Shown here one piece after another: positions 37,334-45,655 of a DNA stretch of 64,000 nt. The translations under genes were made by a program, and so were the position numbers. Numbering within the stretch: position 1 is the first letter of the stretch; each line of letters begins with the position of its first letter. Under the pieces are notes generated by a model, which was not told where the DNA came from, searched no databases, and saw nothing but the letters and a program-made list of their open reading frames with translations. This DNA comes from Aurantimonas coralicida_A (GTDB lineage Bacteria > Pseudomonadota > Alphaproteobacteria > Rhizobiales > Rhizobiaceae): positions 1 to 64,000 of the forward strand of contig NZ_JAYXIH010000002.1 of NCBI RefSeq assembly GCF_036016755.1, read 5' to 3'.

Positions 37334-38310
37334 GCCTTCACCCGTCCGGTATCGAACCCATACCCTGCCGCATTTCCGACCGAGCGGTGGAAACGCAGCT
37401 TGCGCAAATATTCCTTCGGGTCCTTCTTGGTGACGAAGGAGCCCTCCGGCGTGTTCAGCCAATCGTAGAGCCGCGTCAGCAAGAAGCGCAGGGACGCGCC
37501 ACGGCAAAGGACGGGAAGCACCGCGAGTTCCTCTTCCAGCAACGGCCGAACCGCGGCGTACCCCTCAAGCAGCGCCCTGCCCTTGGTCACGTTGAAGCTT
37601 GCGTCCGATTCAAAGCACCAGGCGCATAGCCCGATCGCCAGGTCGTAGGCCAGGAGGTCGTCGCAGGCGAAATAGAAGTCGATCAGGCCGGACAACTCAC
37701 CGGAGAGGAAGAAGACGTTGTCGGGGAAGAGATCGGCATGGATGATGCCGCGCGGGATATCCGTTGGCCAGTTTGCTTCCAGGAACGCCAGTTCCGCCGC
37801 GATCTCGTCGGACAGACCCGGCTCCACCTCATCGGCGCGGCCATCGCAACTCGCAAACAGCGGCCGCCAGTCAGCGAGCGCCAGGCCGTTTGCCCGATGC
37901 AGCGGGAAATCCGCGGCTTCCGCGTGCATGCGCGCCATGGCGCCACCGACGGCCCGGCAATGGTCCGCCGACGGTCGGCGGGTCCACATACCTTCCAGAA
38001 AGGTAAAGATCGCCGCCGGGCGACCCGACAGTTCTCCGAGCGACTCACCGGCGCGCGTATGGACCGGCAGCGGGCAGGACAGCCCGCGCTCGGCCAGATG
38101 CTCCATCAGGCCGACAAAGAACGGCAGATCGTCGCGGTTTACCCGCTTTTCGTAGAGCGTGAGGATGAAGGTCCCGCCGCCGGTGCGCAGCAGGAAGTTC
38201 GAATTCTCGACGCCCTCTGCGATGCCCTTGTAGCTCAGCAACGGGCCAAGGTCGTAATCGGCGAGAAACGCCATCAGCTGCGATTCCGAAACGTCCGTAT
38301 AGACCGCCAC
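37330..38310 (-). CDS. thrB: Homoserine kinase (ThrB, aminoglycoside-kinase-like)
   Basis: This 326-residue homoserine kinase belongs to the APH/choline-kinase fold class common in proteobacteria, not the GHMP class. Motifs are GVENSNFLLRTGGGTFILTL, IIHADLFPDNVFFL (catalytic HxDxxxxN) and GLIDFYFACDDLLAYDLA (DFG-like). It phosphorylates homoserine for ThrC. It lies 2 bp after ispH and overlaps rnhA, so ispH-thrB-rnhA form one transcript. Confidence 0.95.
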   Translation of the reverse strand: MAVYTDVSESQLMAFLADYDLGPLLSYKGIAEGVENSNFLLRTGGGTFILTLYEKRVNRDDLPFFVGLMEHLAERGLSCPLPVHTRAGESLGELSGRPAAIFTFLEGMWTRRPSADHCRAVGGAMARMHAEAADFPLHRANGLALADWRPLFASCDGRADEVEPGLSDEIAAELAFLEANWPTDIPRGIIHADLFPDNVFFLSGELSGLIDFYFACDDLLAYDLAIGLCAWCFESDASFNVTKGRALLEGYAAVRPLLEEELAVLPVLCRGASLRFLLTRLYDWLNTPEGSFVTKKDPKEYLRKLRFHRSVGNAAGYGFDTGRVKA

Positions 38311-38312
38311 GC

Positions 38313-39377
38313 TCAGACCTGACCGTTCACGAAGGCCATGTCGGCCACCGTCAGTGGCGTCTGGCGAAGGCTGCGCATGACCGGGAAGTTCTCGTTCTCC
38401 TCGGCCGTCCGCACCAGTCCGATGGCGACCTCGAACCGCTCGCGGAAGGCCGCGACGATGGCGTCGATGAGAATTTCCGGCGCCGAGGCCCCAGCCGACA
38501 TCGCGATGGTGCCGCCCGGCACGATCGCGTGCCAGGGAATGTCCGCCACGCCCTCGACCAGAACGCCCTTAGCCGCGCCGAAGCGTTCCGCCACCTCGAC
38601 CAGCCGGCGCGAATTCGACGAATTCGGCGCCCCGACCACGAGGAAGACCTCGGCGCCGGGAGCGGCTGCCTTCACCGCCTCCTGCCGGTTGGTCGTGGCA
38701 TAGCAGATCGATTCCGACGAGGGCGCGTGCAGCGCCGGGAACTTCGCCTGCAATGCCTCGACGATCCCGATCGTGTCGTCGACCGACAGCGTCGTCTGGG
38801 TGACGAAGCCGAGGGTGGCCGGATCGCTCGGAACATAGGCGGCGACATCCGTCTCGGTCTCGATCAGGGTCACGGCGCCTTCGGGCAGCTGCCCCATGGT
38901 GCCGACGACCTCCGGATGACCGCGATGACCGATCAACAGGACATGGCGACCCAGCCGCATGTGCCGCATCGCCTGCTTGTGGACCTTCGAGACCAGGGGG
39001 CATGTGGCGTCGAGGTAAAGCATCTCCCGCGCCTCGGCCGCTGCTGGAACCGACTTCGGCACGCCATGCGCCGAAAAGACCACCGGTTGGCCATCGTCGG
39101 GAATATCGTCGAGTTCCTTGACGAAGACCGCGCCCATGTTGCGCAAGCCTTCGACGACATAGCGATTGTGGACGATCTCATGGCGGACATAGACCGGGGC
39201 GCCGTATTTCTTCAGCGCCAGAACGACGATCTGGATTGCCCGGTCGACACCGGCGCAAAAGCCGCGCGGCTCGCACATGCGGATCGTCAGTTTCGGCTTT
39301 GCGGCGGGGACGGACAAGAATGGCTCCGGTGTTGGCGGTATCGCGCGGTCGGCGGGGCGAATGAAGGGATCGACCAT
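38313..39377 (-). CDS. ispH: 4-hydroxy-3-methylbut-2-enyl diphosphate reductase
   Basis: This 354-residue IspH is the last enzyme of the MEP isoprenoid pathway. Three conserved cysteines for the [4Fe-4S] cluster are in CEPRGFCAGVDRAIQ, DATCPLVSKVH and ICYATTNRQEAV, with VFSAHGVPKSV and GAPNSSNSRRLVEV. The core begins at LTIRMCEPRGF, so the first 28 or so residues from ATG 39377 are an extension with Pro-rich, low-conservation sequence. A shorter start cannot be excluded. dxs of the same pathway is coded at 58 kb. Confidence 0.95.
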   Translation of the reverse strand: MVDPFIRPADRAIPPTPEPFLSVPAAKPKLTIRMCEPRGFCAGVDRAIQIVVLALKKYGAPVYVRHEIVHNRYVVEGLRNMGAVFVKELDDIPDDGQPVVFSAHGVPKSVPAAAEAREMLYLDATCPLVSKVHKQAMRHMRLGRHVLLIGHRGHPEVVGTMGQLPEGAVTLIETETDVAAYVPSDPATLGFVTQTTLSVDDTIGIVEALQAKFPALHAPSSESICYATTNRQEAVKAAAPGAEVFLVVGAPNSSNSRRLVEVAERFGAAKGVLVEGVADIPWHAIVPGGTIAMSAGASAPEILIDAIVAAFRERFEVAIGLVRTAEENENFPVMRSLRQTPLTVADMAFVNGQV

Positions 39378-39400
39378 GCACGTGTCAAGTCTCGCCGTGC

Positions 39401-39440
39401 CTACAGCATGTTGGCGAAAACCGGAATCCGTTTTCGGAAT
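39401..39440. repeat. Dispersed intergenic repeat, copy 2, with hairpin
   Basis: CTACAGCATGTTGGC leads into GAAAA(C)CGGA-A-TCCGTTTTC (39416-39435), a near-perfect inverted repeat with one bulge. It lies in the leader of the minus-strand ispH gene. The outer sequence resembles 34562-34600 in reverse orientation. It could be a mobile miniature repeat or an RNA hairpin in the 5' leader. Confidence 0.5.
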
Positions 39441-39565
39441 ACTGCTTCGCGGAGACTGTCGGTCGTTCCACTGCGCCACTGGCGTTAAGCCTAACAACAT
39501 CCAAAGCTTGGCAGGGCCGCCCTTCGAATTTACTCAGGATACCGAATGAATTCGGGAGAGATCCA

Positions 39566-39901
39566 ATGCTCGAACAAAGACGCAATCGCCGGCGCCGTGT
39601 CTGCCTGGCCGGCGCGGTCACATGCGGCCCCGAAAGCGCGATCCTGCCCGTTCGGATCAAGAACCTGTCCGACCATGGCGCCGAAATCGTCGCTGCGGAT
39701 GGACACATTCCCTCCCGCGATGTCGAGTTTTCCGTTCAGCGTGACGACACGCGGATCAGATCGGCCAAGGTCGTCTGGCGTAGAATGCGGAATTTCGGCC
39801 TAGAATTCAGCGACGGCCGCGACGATCGGGGCGATACGGACGCCACGGTCCGTCGGCTCTTGTCCGATCTCGGCAGGTTCGGTTCGACCCGCGGCGACTG
39901 A
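39566..39901 (+). CDS. PilZ-domain protein
   Basis: This 111-residue single-domain PilZ-like protein begins MLEQRRNRRRRVCLAGAVTC, with the arginine-rich first motif, KNLSDHGAEIVA (D/NxSxxG second motif) and WRRMRNFGLEF. These are the two c-di-GMP contact elements of PilZ. It could bind c-di-GMP produced or removed by enzymes such as the EAL protein in this window. It is coded alone on the plus strand between surf1 and ispH, which are minus-strand genes. Confidence 0.85.
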   Translation: MLEQRRNRRRRVCLAGAVTCGPESAILPVRIKNLSDHGAEIVAADGHIPSRDVEFSVQRDDTRIRSAKVVWRRMRNFGLEFSDGRDDRGDTDATVRRLLSDLGRFGSTRGD

Positions 39902-39906
39902 ACGGT

Positions 39907-40713
39907 TCAGCTCGAGGCGCCGGTGGCTGCCCGAGCCGCGCGTCGATCCCGCACCACGAGCAACACCGTCATTACCGCCAGCACGAAGGCCAGCCCGTAC
40001 CAGGTGACGGCGTATTGCAGATGGCTGTTCGGAATGTCGATGACAGTCGTCCCCCCCACCGGCCAGCCGCCGGGCGCCCGGCCCGGCCCGGCATCGACGA
40101 AAAACGGCAGCACCTGCGCGTTGCTTGTGAGCGTCAGGCCGGCCGCCATCGCATCGAGATCGCGCCAGAAAAACGTCTGCTTGGCCGGATCGTTGTCGGG
40201 CACGAAATAACCGGACTTCTGGGTCGGCGCGTTCCTTGCCAGACCCGTAATCGTCACGCTTCCCTCGACCTGCCCCTCGGGGCGCGTCTGCGGCTCGCGC
40301 AGCTCATAGGGGACGAAGCCGCGATTGACGAACACGACATCCCCATCCCCTGTCACGAGCGGCGTATAAACGTTCCAGCCGGCCCGGCCCTCGAAGGTCG
40401 ACAGGAAGTAGCGCTCGCCCTCATGGAGGAAGCGGCCGCTGACGGTCACTGGGATGTAGTCGACATCGCCTGTGGCGGCATACGCCGCGCGAAGCGCCGT
40501 CAGATCGACGGGTTTTGCGTCAACTCGCTGTTCGATCCGGTCGATGAGGCCTTGCTTCCAAGCGAGCCGTTCGACCTGCCAGGTGCCCAGACCGGCGAGG
40601 ATCGCGATCCCGGCAAGGCAGAAACCCAGCGCCAACCAGAAGCGCGCGCGGGACATGCGGCCGGACGCGGCATCCGTGGCGGCGGAGCTCACGGGCGCGA
40701 TATCACCGGTCAA
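39907..40713 (-). CDS. surf1: SURF1-family cytochrome oxidase assembly protein
   Basis: This 268-residue SURF1 homologue has two membrane helices (about 27-45 and 235-255) flanking a periplasmic domain. Marks are GLGTWQVERLAWKQGLI, VDYIPVTVSGRFLHEGERYF, GWNVYTPLVTGDGDVVFVNR and HLQYAVTWYGLA. It helps insert heme a into subunit I. A TTG start at 40713 overlaps the DUF983 stop and has GGAAGG 10 bases upstream. ATG 40656 is the alternative. Confidence 0.93.
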   Translation of the reverse strand: MTGDIAPVSSAATDAASGRMSRARFWLALGFCLAGIAILAGLGTWQVERLAWKQGLIDRIEQRVDAKPVDLTALRAAYAATGDVDYIPVTVSGRFLHEGERYFLSTFEGRAGWNVYTPLVTGDGDVVFVNRGFVPYELREPQTRPEGQVEGSVTITGLARNAPTQKSGYFVPDNDPAKQTFFWRDLDAMAAGLTLTSNAQVLPFFVDAGPGRAPGGWPVGGTTVIDIPNSHLQYAVTWYGLAFVLAVMTVLLVVRDRRAARAATGASS

Positions 40714-41089
40714 GGTCGAGACGGCCTTCCGATGCTCGATGCTTGTATTGCAACGCGATCATCAGTCCCTTGAGACTGCGCAGGAGCGGCAGGCTGAGGA
40801 TCAGCGTCAGCGGCAGCCAGAGCAGGAAATGCACCCACAAGGGCGGGCCCACCGTGACCTCTAGCCAGAGGGCCAGTCCGACGACGATAAAGCCGATGAT
40901 CAGGATGACGAACACCGCCGGCCCATCGCCGCTGTCGATGAAGGCGTAGTCCAGATCGCAATTGGTACAGCGTGGCGCGACGGTCAAAAAACCCGAAAAC
41001 AATCGCCCCTCGCCGCAGCGGGGACAGCGCCCCCGCAGCCCGGCCTTGGCCGGATCGGCCGGCGTATGCGGCGCCCTGTCTTGGCTCAT
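40703..41089 (-). CDS. DUF983 membrane protein
   Basis: This 128-residue protein has a zinc-ribbon-like CPRCGEGRLFSGF and CTNCDLDY, followed by two membrane helices. DUF983 proteins lie between ctaE and surf1 in most alphaproteobacterial oxidase operons and are thought to help oxidase assembly, but the function is not established. ATG 41089 is chosen; ATG 41146 would add 19 residues. Confidence 0.9.
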   Translation of the reverse strand: MSQDRAPHTPADPAKAGLRGRCPRCGEGRLFSGFLTVAPRCTNCDLDYAFIDSGDGPAVFVILIIGFIVVGLALWLEVTVGPPLWVHFLLWLPLTLILSLPLLRSLKGLMIALQYKHRASEGRLDLDR

Positions 41090-41183
41090 CGGTTTGCGGT
41101 CTCCCAAAAATGGCAGAGGCGGCTGCTTGCGCGCCGCCTCTTCCATAAACCATCGGCTCGCCGTCGACCGGCCGAGACAGGCT

Positions 41184-42062
41184 TCAGCCTTCGGCGATCG
41201 TCGCGCCCCAGCTGCCCCAGATATAGATGCAGAAGAACAGGAACAGCCAGACGACGTCGACGAAGTGCCAGTACCAGGCGGCGGCCTCGAAGCCGAAATG
41301 CTTCTGGGGGGTAAACTGCCCCTTCATCGCCCGGATCAGGCAGACGGTCAGGAAGATCGTCCCGATGATGACGTGGAAGCCGTGGAAGCCGGTCGCCATG
41401 AAGAAGGTCGAACCGTAGATCGACCCGGCAAAGGCAAACGGCGCGTGGGCGTATTCGTAGAACTGGACGTAGGAGAAGATGACGCCGAGGATGATGGTCA
41501 GCGCCAGCCCCCAGACCAGGCCCTTGCGGTCGTTATGCAGCAGGGCATGGTGCGCCCAGGTGACCGTCGTGCCCGACAAGAGCAGGGTGATCGTATTGAA
41601 CAGCGGCAGGTGCAGCGGATCGAGCACGTCGATGCCGACCGGCGGCCATTGCCCGCCCAGGACTTCCGCCCGCATTGGCTGAACGGCTTCGCCGGGAAAC
41701 AGGCTGGCGTCGAAGAACGCCCAGAACCAAGCGGCGAAGAACATCACCTCGGAGGCGATGAACATGATCATGCCGTAGCGCAGATGCAGCGACACCACCC
41801 GCGTATGGGCGCCCTCGCGGCCCTCCTTGATGGTGTCCGACCACCATGCATACATCACGTAAAGAACGATCGCCAAACCGAGGAAGAACAGCCAGGGACC
41901 AGCGAGATCCAGGCCGAAGACCACAAACTGGTTGCCGGCGGCGCCACGCATGAAGCCGACGAGGCCGAACAGCATGACGAACGCGCCGATCGAGCCGATG
42001 AACGGCCACGGGCTCGGATCGATGATATGGTAGTCGTGGTGCTTGGCGTGCGTGTCTGCCAT
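41184..42062 (-). CDS. ctaE: Cytochrome c oxidase subunit III
   Basis: This 292-residue subunit III has seven membrane helices. Marks are YHIIDPSPWPFIGSIGAF near the N-terminus, YGMIMFIASEVMFFAAWFWA with the conserved Glu, GFHGFHVIIGTIFL and WYWHFVDVVWLFLFFCIYIW. It completes the aa3-type oxidase with ctaD and ctaC upstream. A 117-bp gap separates it from ctaG. Confidence 0.97.
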   Translation of the reverse strand: MADTHAKHHDYHIIDPSPWPFIGSIGAFVMLFGLVGFMRGAAGNQFVVFGLDLAGPWLFFLGLAIVLYVMYAWWSDTIKEGREGAHTRVVSLHLRYGMIMFIASEVMFFAAWFWAFFDASLFPGEAVQPMRAEVLGGQWPPVGIDVLDPLHLPLFNTITLLLSGTTVTWAHHALLHNDRKGLVWGLALTIILGVIFSYVQFYEYAHAPFAFAGSIYGSTFFMATGFHGFHVIIGTIFLTVCLIRAMKGQFTPQKHFGFEAAAWYWHFVDVVWLFLFFCIYIWGSWGATIAEG

Positions 42063-42179
42063 TACGGGTCCCCGGTCTGATCCTCTATGCCCGGCGATCT
42101 GCCTATCGGAGATCGCGAGCCAATTCCAGCTTCACTCTTGCCTGCCGCGCGCGTCCGATATCCCGGTCGCTCGCGGGTC

Positions 42180-42812
42180 TCACAGTTTGTTCGTCGTGTC
42201 CGTGCTCGTCCCGGTTTGCGGCGCCGCCGCAACCGACTCATCGGGATCGTCGACCCTGAAGAACGTGTAGGACAAGGTAATTCCCGGCGCATTCTTCAAT
42301 TCGTCCGCTTCCAGCATGTCCGGATCGACGTAAAAGACGATCGGCATGTCCAGCTCTTCCCCCGGCTGGAGCGTCTGGTTATCAAAACAGAAGCAGGCGA
42401 TCTTGTTGAAATAGACCCCGGCGGCGTTGGGCGTGACGTTGAACGTTGCCTGTCCCGTGACCGCCCGGTCAGAATTGTTCTTCACATGAAAGCTGGTCTC
42501 GCGCGTCTCACCGAGTTTCACCGTGACCTGCCGGTCGTTTGGCTGGAACGTCCAGGGAAGGTCGCCGTCGACGTTGCCGTCGAAGCGCACGATCACCGTC
42601 CGGTCGATAACGCGGCTCGAACCGGCCTCCGCCCGCTGTGTGGTGCCACCATAGCCGGTGACCTGACAGAACAGCTGGTAGAGCGGCACGGAGGCATAGG
42701 CGGCGCCGACCATGCCGACGGCGAAGGCCGCGCAGGCAACGGCGATGACGATGCCCTTGCGGCCGGCTGTGCGGGGCGCCGGCTTTCCCGCGTCACGCTC
42801 CATCCCGCTCAT
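42180..42812 (-). CDS. ctaG: Cytochrome c oxidase assembly protein CtaG/Cox11
   Basis: This 210-residue Cox11 homologue delivers copper to the CuB site of subunit I. It has one N-terminal membrane helix (about 25-45) and a periplasmic beta domain with the copper motif CFCF in NKIACFCFDNQTLQPGEELD. VPLYQLFCQVTGYGGTTQRA follows the helix. ATG 42812 overlaps the stop of the CoxF-like gene (ATGA). Confidence 0.96.
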   Translation of the reverse strand: MSGMERDAGKPAPRTAGRKGIVIAVACAAFAVGMVGAAYASVPLYQLFCQVTGYGGTTQRAEAGSSRVIDRTVIVRFDGNVDGDLPWTFQPNDRQVTVKLGETRETSFHVKNNSDRAVTGQATFNVTPNAAGVYFNKIACFCFDNQTLQPGEELDMPIVFYVDPDMLEADELKNAPGITLSYTFFRVDDPDESVAAAPQTGTSTDTTNKL

Positions 42813-42943
42813 GACGCCATCTTCGCGATCGAGACGACGTAGAAGATGACGACGAGCGCCACGAGGACGACCCCGATCGCGATCGACCGGTGCCGTTGCG
42901 CCCGCTGTTCCGCCTCGGTGAGCCTTACGCGATCCTCTTCCAC
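42809..42943 (-). CDS. Small CoxF-like oxidase-associated membrane protein
   Basis: This 44-residue gene lies between ctaB and ctaG. GTG 42943 follows the ctaB stop by one base, and the stop overlaps ctaG's ATG. The protein has a charged N-terminus with EAEQRAQRHRS, one membrane helix (IAIGVVLVALVVIFYVVSIA) and a short KMAS tail. Position and pattern match the tiny CtaF/CoxF-like proteins of Rhizobium-type cta operons, presumed assembly factors. It is easy to miss because of its length and GTG start. Confidence 0.8.
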   Translation of the reverse strand: MEEDRVRLTEAEQRAQRHRSIAIGVVLVALVVIFYVVSIAKMAS

Positions 42944-42944
42944 A

Positions 42945-43889
42945 TCAGGCTCCGATCATGGTCGACACAGGCCGCAAAAGCGCCTCCGCGAGAAGAATCA
43001 CGAACAGGCCGAACAGATAAAGGATGGAAAAGGCGAATAACCGCTTGGCCGGAATCATCTTCGGATCGCCGTCGGCCATGCGCAGCGTCGCATAGGCATG
43101 ACGAAGAAAGTTCGCCCCCAGCAGAACGGAGGCAATTCCGTAGACCGGCCCGGCGAAGCCCAGGAGCCAAGGCGCAACGCCGACCGGTACAAGAACCAGT
43201 GAGTAGATGAAAATCTGGATTCGCGTCGTGCGTTCGCCGGCGACATTCGGCAGCATCGGCACGCCGGCGTTGTCATAGTCTTTCAGCTTGAACAGCGCCA
43301 GCGCCCAGAAGTGCGGCGGCGTCCACAGGAAGATGATGAGAAAGAGAACGATGCTCTCGACCGCGACGCCGCCCGTGACGGCGGCCCAGCCGATCATCGG
43401 CGGGAAGGCTCCCGCCGCGCCGCCGATGACGATGTTTTGCGGCGTCGAGCGCTTCAGCCACATGGTGTAGACGACGGCGTAAAAGAAGATCGTGAAGGCG
43501 AGCAGCCCAGCTGCGAACCAGTTCGAGGCGAGACCGAGCAGCGAAACCGCCAGCAAAGACAGCCCGAGCCCGAAGGCCAGTGCCGTCTCCGGCTCGACAC
43601 GCCCGGCCGGGATCGGCCGCTTCGCCGTGCGCGTCATGACGCGGTCGATGTCCGCGTCATACCACATGTTGAGCGCGCCCGAAGCGCCCGCGCCGATCGC
43701 GATCGACAGGATCGAGATAACCGCGAGCGTCGGATGCAAAGAGCCAGGGGCCAGCGCGAGGCCGGTGATCGCGGTGAGAACCACCAGCGACATGACCCGG
43801 GGCTTGAGTAGCGCCAGGAAGTCACGCGGCTCGGCAAGGCTCACGCCGTTGGAGCGCACCTCGCTGTTGGTGGGGCCGAGAAGCGTCAA
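42945..43889 (-). CDS. ctaB: Protoheme IX farnesyltransferase (heme O synthase)
   Basis: This 314-residue UbiA-family enzyme has about nine membrane helices. It transfers the farnesyl group to heme B, the first step toward heme A. The Asp-rich motif NMWYDADIDRVMTRTAKRP, the second YDNAGVPMLPNVAGERTTR and LLKPRVMSLVVLTA are present. A TTG start at 43889 with GAGG 6 bases upstream gives the usual length. Longer starts add a non-conserved tail. It is preceded by a 135-bp gap after ctaD. Confidence 0.95.
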   Translation of the reverse strand: MTLLGPTNSEVRSNGVSLAEPRDFLALLKPRVMSLVVLTAITGLALAPGSLHPTLAVISILSIAIGAGASGALNMWYDADIDRVMTRTAKRPIPAGRVEPETALAFGLGLSLLAVSLLGLASNWFAAGLLAFTIFFYAVVYTMWLKRSTPQNIVIGGAAGAFPPMIGWAAVTGGVAVESIVLFLIIFLWTPPHFWALALFKLKDYDNAGVPMLPNVAGERTTRIQIFIYSLVLVPVGVAPWLLGFAGPVYGIASVLLGANFLRHAYATLRMADGDPKMIPAKRLFAFSILYLFGLFVILLAEALLRPVSTMIGA

Positions 43890-44024
43890 GTCGAACCTCG
43901 AACTCGTCCATCTGACCGGTGTCCGGTCGCATTGGGCGCCCTCCCGAATGGGAAGGCCCCGAATATTGGCGCGCCCGGCCGGAAGACCGTAGCGCATTTA
44001 CGGTGCGGCGTCAGCCGCCGTGTC

Positions 44025-45626
44025 TCACTTCACGCGCGGCAGCTCTTCCCACTGGTGGTAGGGCGGCGGCGAGGACAGCTGCCATTCGAGCGACGTCGCA
44101 CCCGCACCCCAGGGATTGGGGCCGGCGATCCGCTTTTTGGCGAAAGCTTCCCAAATTCCATAGAGGAAGATCGCGACGCCCACGGCCGAGATGTAGGAGC
44201 CCATCGACGACACGAAGTTCCAGCCCGCGAACGCCTCCGGGTAGTCGGCGTAACGACGTGGCATGCCGGCCGCGCCGAGGAAGTGCTGCGGAAAGAACAG
44301 AATGTTGACGCCGACGAAAGTCGTCCAGAAGTGAATCTTGCCGATCATCTCGTTGTACATGTAGCCCGACATTTTTGGGAACCAGTAGTACCAGGCCCCA
44401 AAGATGGCGAAGACCGCGCCCAGCGACAGCACGTAGTGGAAGTGGGCGACGACGTAATAGGTGTCGTGCAGCACGCGGTCCAGGCCGGCATTGGCCAGCT
44501 TGACGCCGGTGACGCCGCCGACGGTGAACAGGAAAATAAAGCCGAGGGCCCAAAGCATCGGCGTCTTGAACGACAGCGAACCGCCCCACATCGTCGCGAT
44601 CCACGAGAAGATCTTGATGCCTGTCGGCACCGCGATGACCATGGTGGCGAACACGAAATAACGCTGCGTGTTGAGCGAGATGCCGGTCGTATACATGTGG
44701 TGCGCCCACACAACGAAGCCGACGACGCCGATCGCGACCATGGCGTAGGCCATTCCGAGATAGCCGAAAACCGGCTTCTTGGAGAAGGTCGAGATGATGT
44801 GGCTGACGATGCCGAAACCGGGCAGGATCAGGATGTAGACCTCCGGATGTCCGAAGAACCAGAACAGATGCTGGTACAGGATCGGATCGCCGCCGCCCGA
44901 TGGATCGAAGAAGGTCGTACCGAAATTGCGATCGGTCAGCAGCATGGTGATCGCGCCGGCAAGCACTGGCAGCGACAACAGCAGCAGGAAGGCAGTCACC
45001 AGCACCGACCAGGCGAACAGCGGCATCTTGTGCAGGGTCATGCCCGGCGCGCGCATGTTGAGGATGGTGGTGATGAAGTTGATGGCGCCGAGGATCGACG
45101 AGGCGCCGGCAATATGCAGCGAGAAGATCGCGAGATCGACGGCCGGGCCGGGGTGACCGGATGTCGACAACGGCGGATACAGGGTCCAGCCGGTGCCGGC
45201 TCCGTTGGAACCGGGAGCTCCCTCGACAAACATCGACAGAATCAGTAGCGGGAAGGAAACGGCGAGCAGCCAGAACGAGATGTTGTTCAACCGCGGAAAG
45301 GCCATGTCCGGCGCGCCGATCATGATCGGCACCATCCAGTTGGCGAAACCGCCGATCAGCGCCGGCATGACCATGAAGAAGATCATGATCAGGCCATGCC
45401 CGGTGGTGAACACGTTGTAGAGCTGCGGATCGCCGAAGATCTGCAAGCCGGGCTCCTGGAGCTCCATGCGCATCGCAACGGAGAGGCCACCGCCGATGAT
45501 GCCCGCACAGATCGCGAAGATCAGGTAGAGCGTCCCGATGTCCTTGTGATTCGTCGAATAGACCCAGCGCGTCCAGCCGGACGGCTTGTGAGCGTCATGG
45601 GCGTCGTGGGTGGCGCCATAGGCCAT
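44025..45626 (-). CDS. ctaD: Cytochrome c oxidase subunit I
   Basis: This 533-residue heme-copper oxidase subunit I has twelve helices. WFFGHPEVYILILPGFGIVS holds the CuB His and the cross-linked Tyr, HHMYTTG the other CuB histidines, and HDTYYVVAHFHYVLSLGA the heme a and a3 ligands. The HDAHDAHK N-terminus and GLIMIFFMVMPALIGGFANW are also typical of A-type aa3 oxidases. It lies 29 bp after ctaC. Confidence 0.98.
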   Translation of the reverse strand: MAYGATHDAHDAHKPSGWTRWVYSTNHKDIGTLYLIFAICAGIIGGGLSVAMRMELQEPGLQIFGDPQLYNVFTTGHGLIMIFFMVMPALIGGFANWMVPIMIGAPDMAFPRLNNISFWLLAVSFPLLILSMFVEGAPGSNGAGTGWTLYPPLSTSGHPGPAVDLAIFSLHIAGASSILGAINFITTILNMRAPGMTLHKMPLFAWSVLVTAFLLLLSLPVLAGAITMLLTDRNFGTTFFDPSGGGDPILYQHLFWFFGHPEVYILILPGFGIVSHIISTFSKKPVFGYLGMAYAMVAIGVVGFVVWAHHMYTTGISLNTQRYFVFATMVIAVPTGIKIFSWIATMWGGSLSFKTPMLWALGFIFLFTVGGVTGVKLANAGLDRVLHDTYYVVAHFHYVLSLGAVFAIFGAWYYWFPKMSGYMYNEMIGKIHFWTTFVGVNILFFPQHFLGAAGMPRRYADYPEAFAGWNFVSSMGSYISAVGVAIFLYGIWEAFAKKRIAGPNPWGAGATSLEWQLSSPPPYHQWEELPRVK

Positions 45627-45655
45627 TGTCGATCTCCCTCAAACCCTGTTGGTGT

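Noticed and set aside
43932..45248. 438-codon frame opposite ctaD
   Set aside because: Antisense shadow of a highly conserved oxidase subunit.
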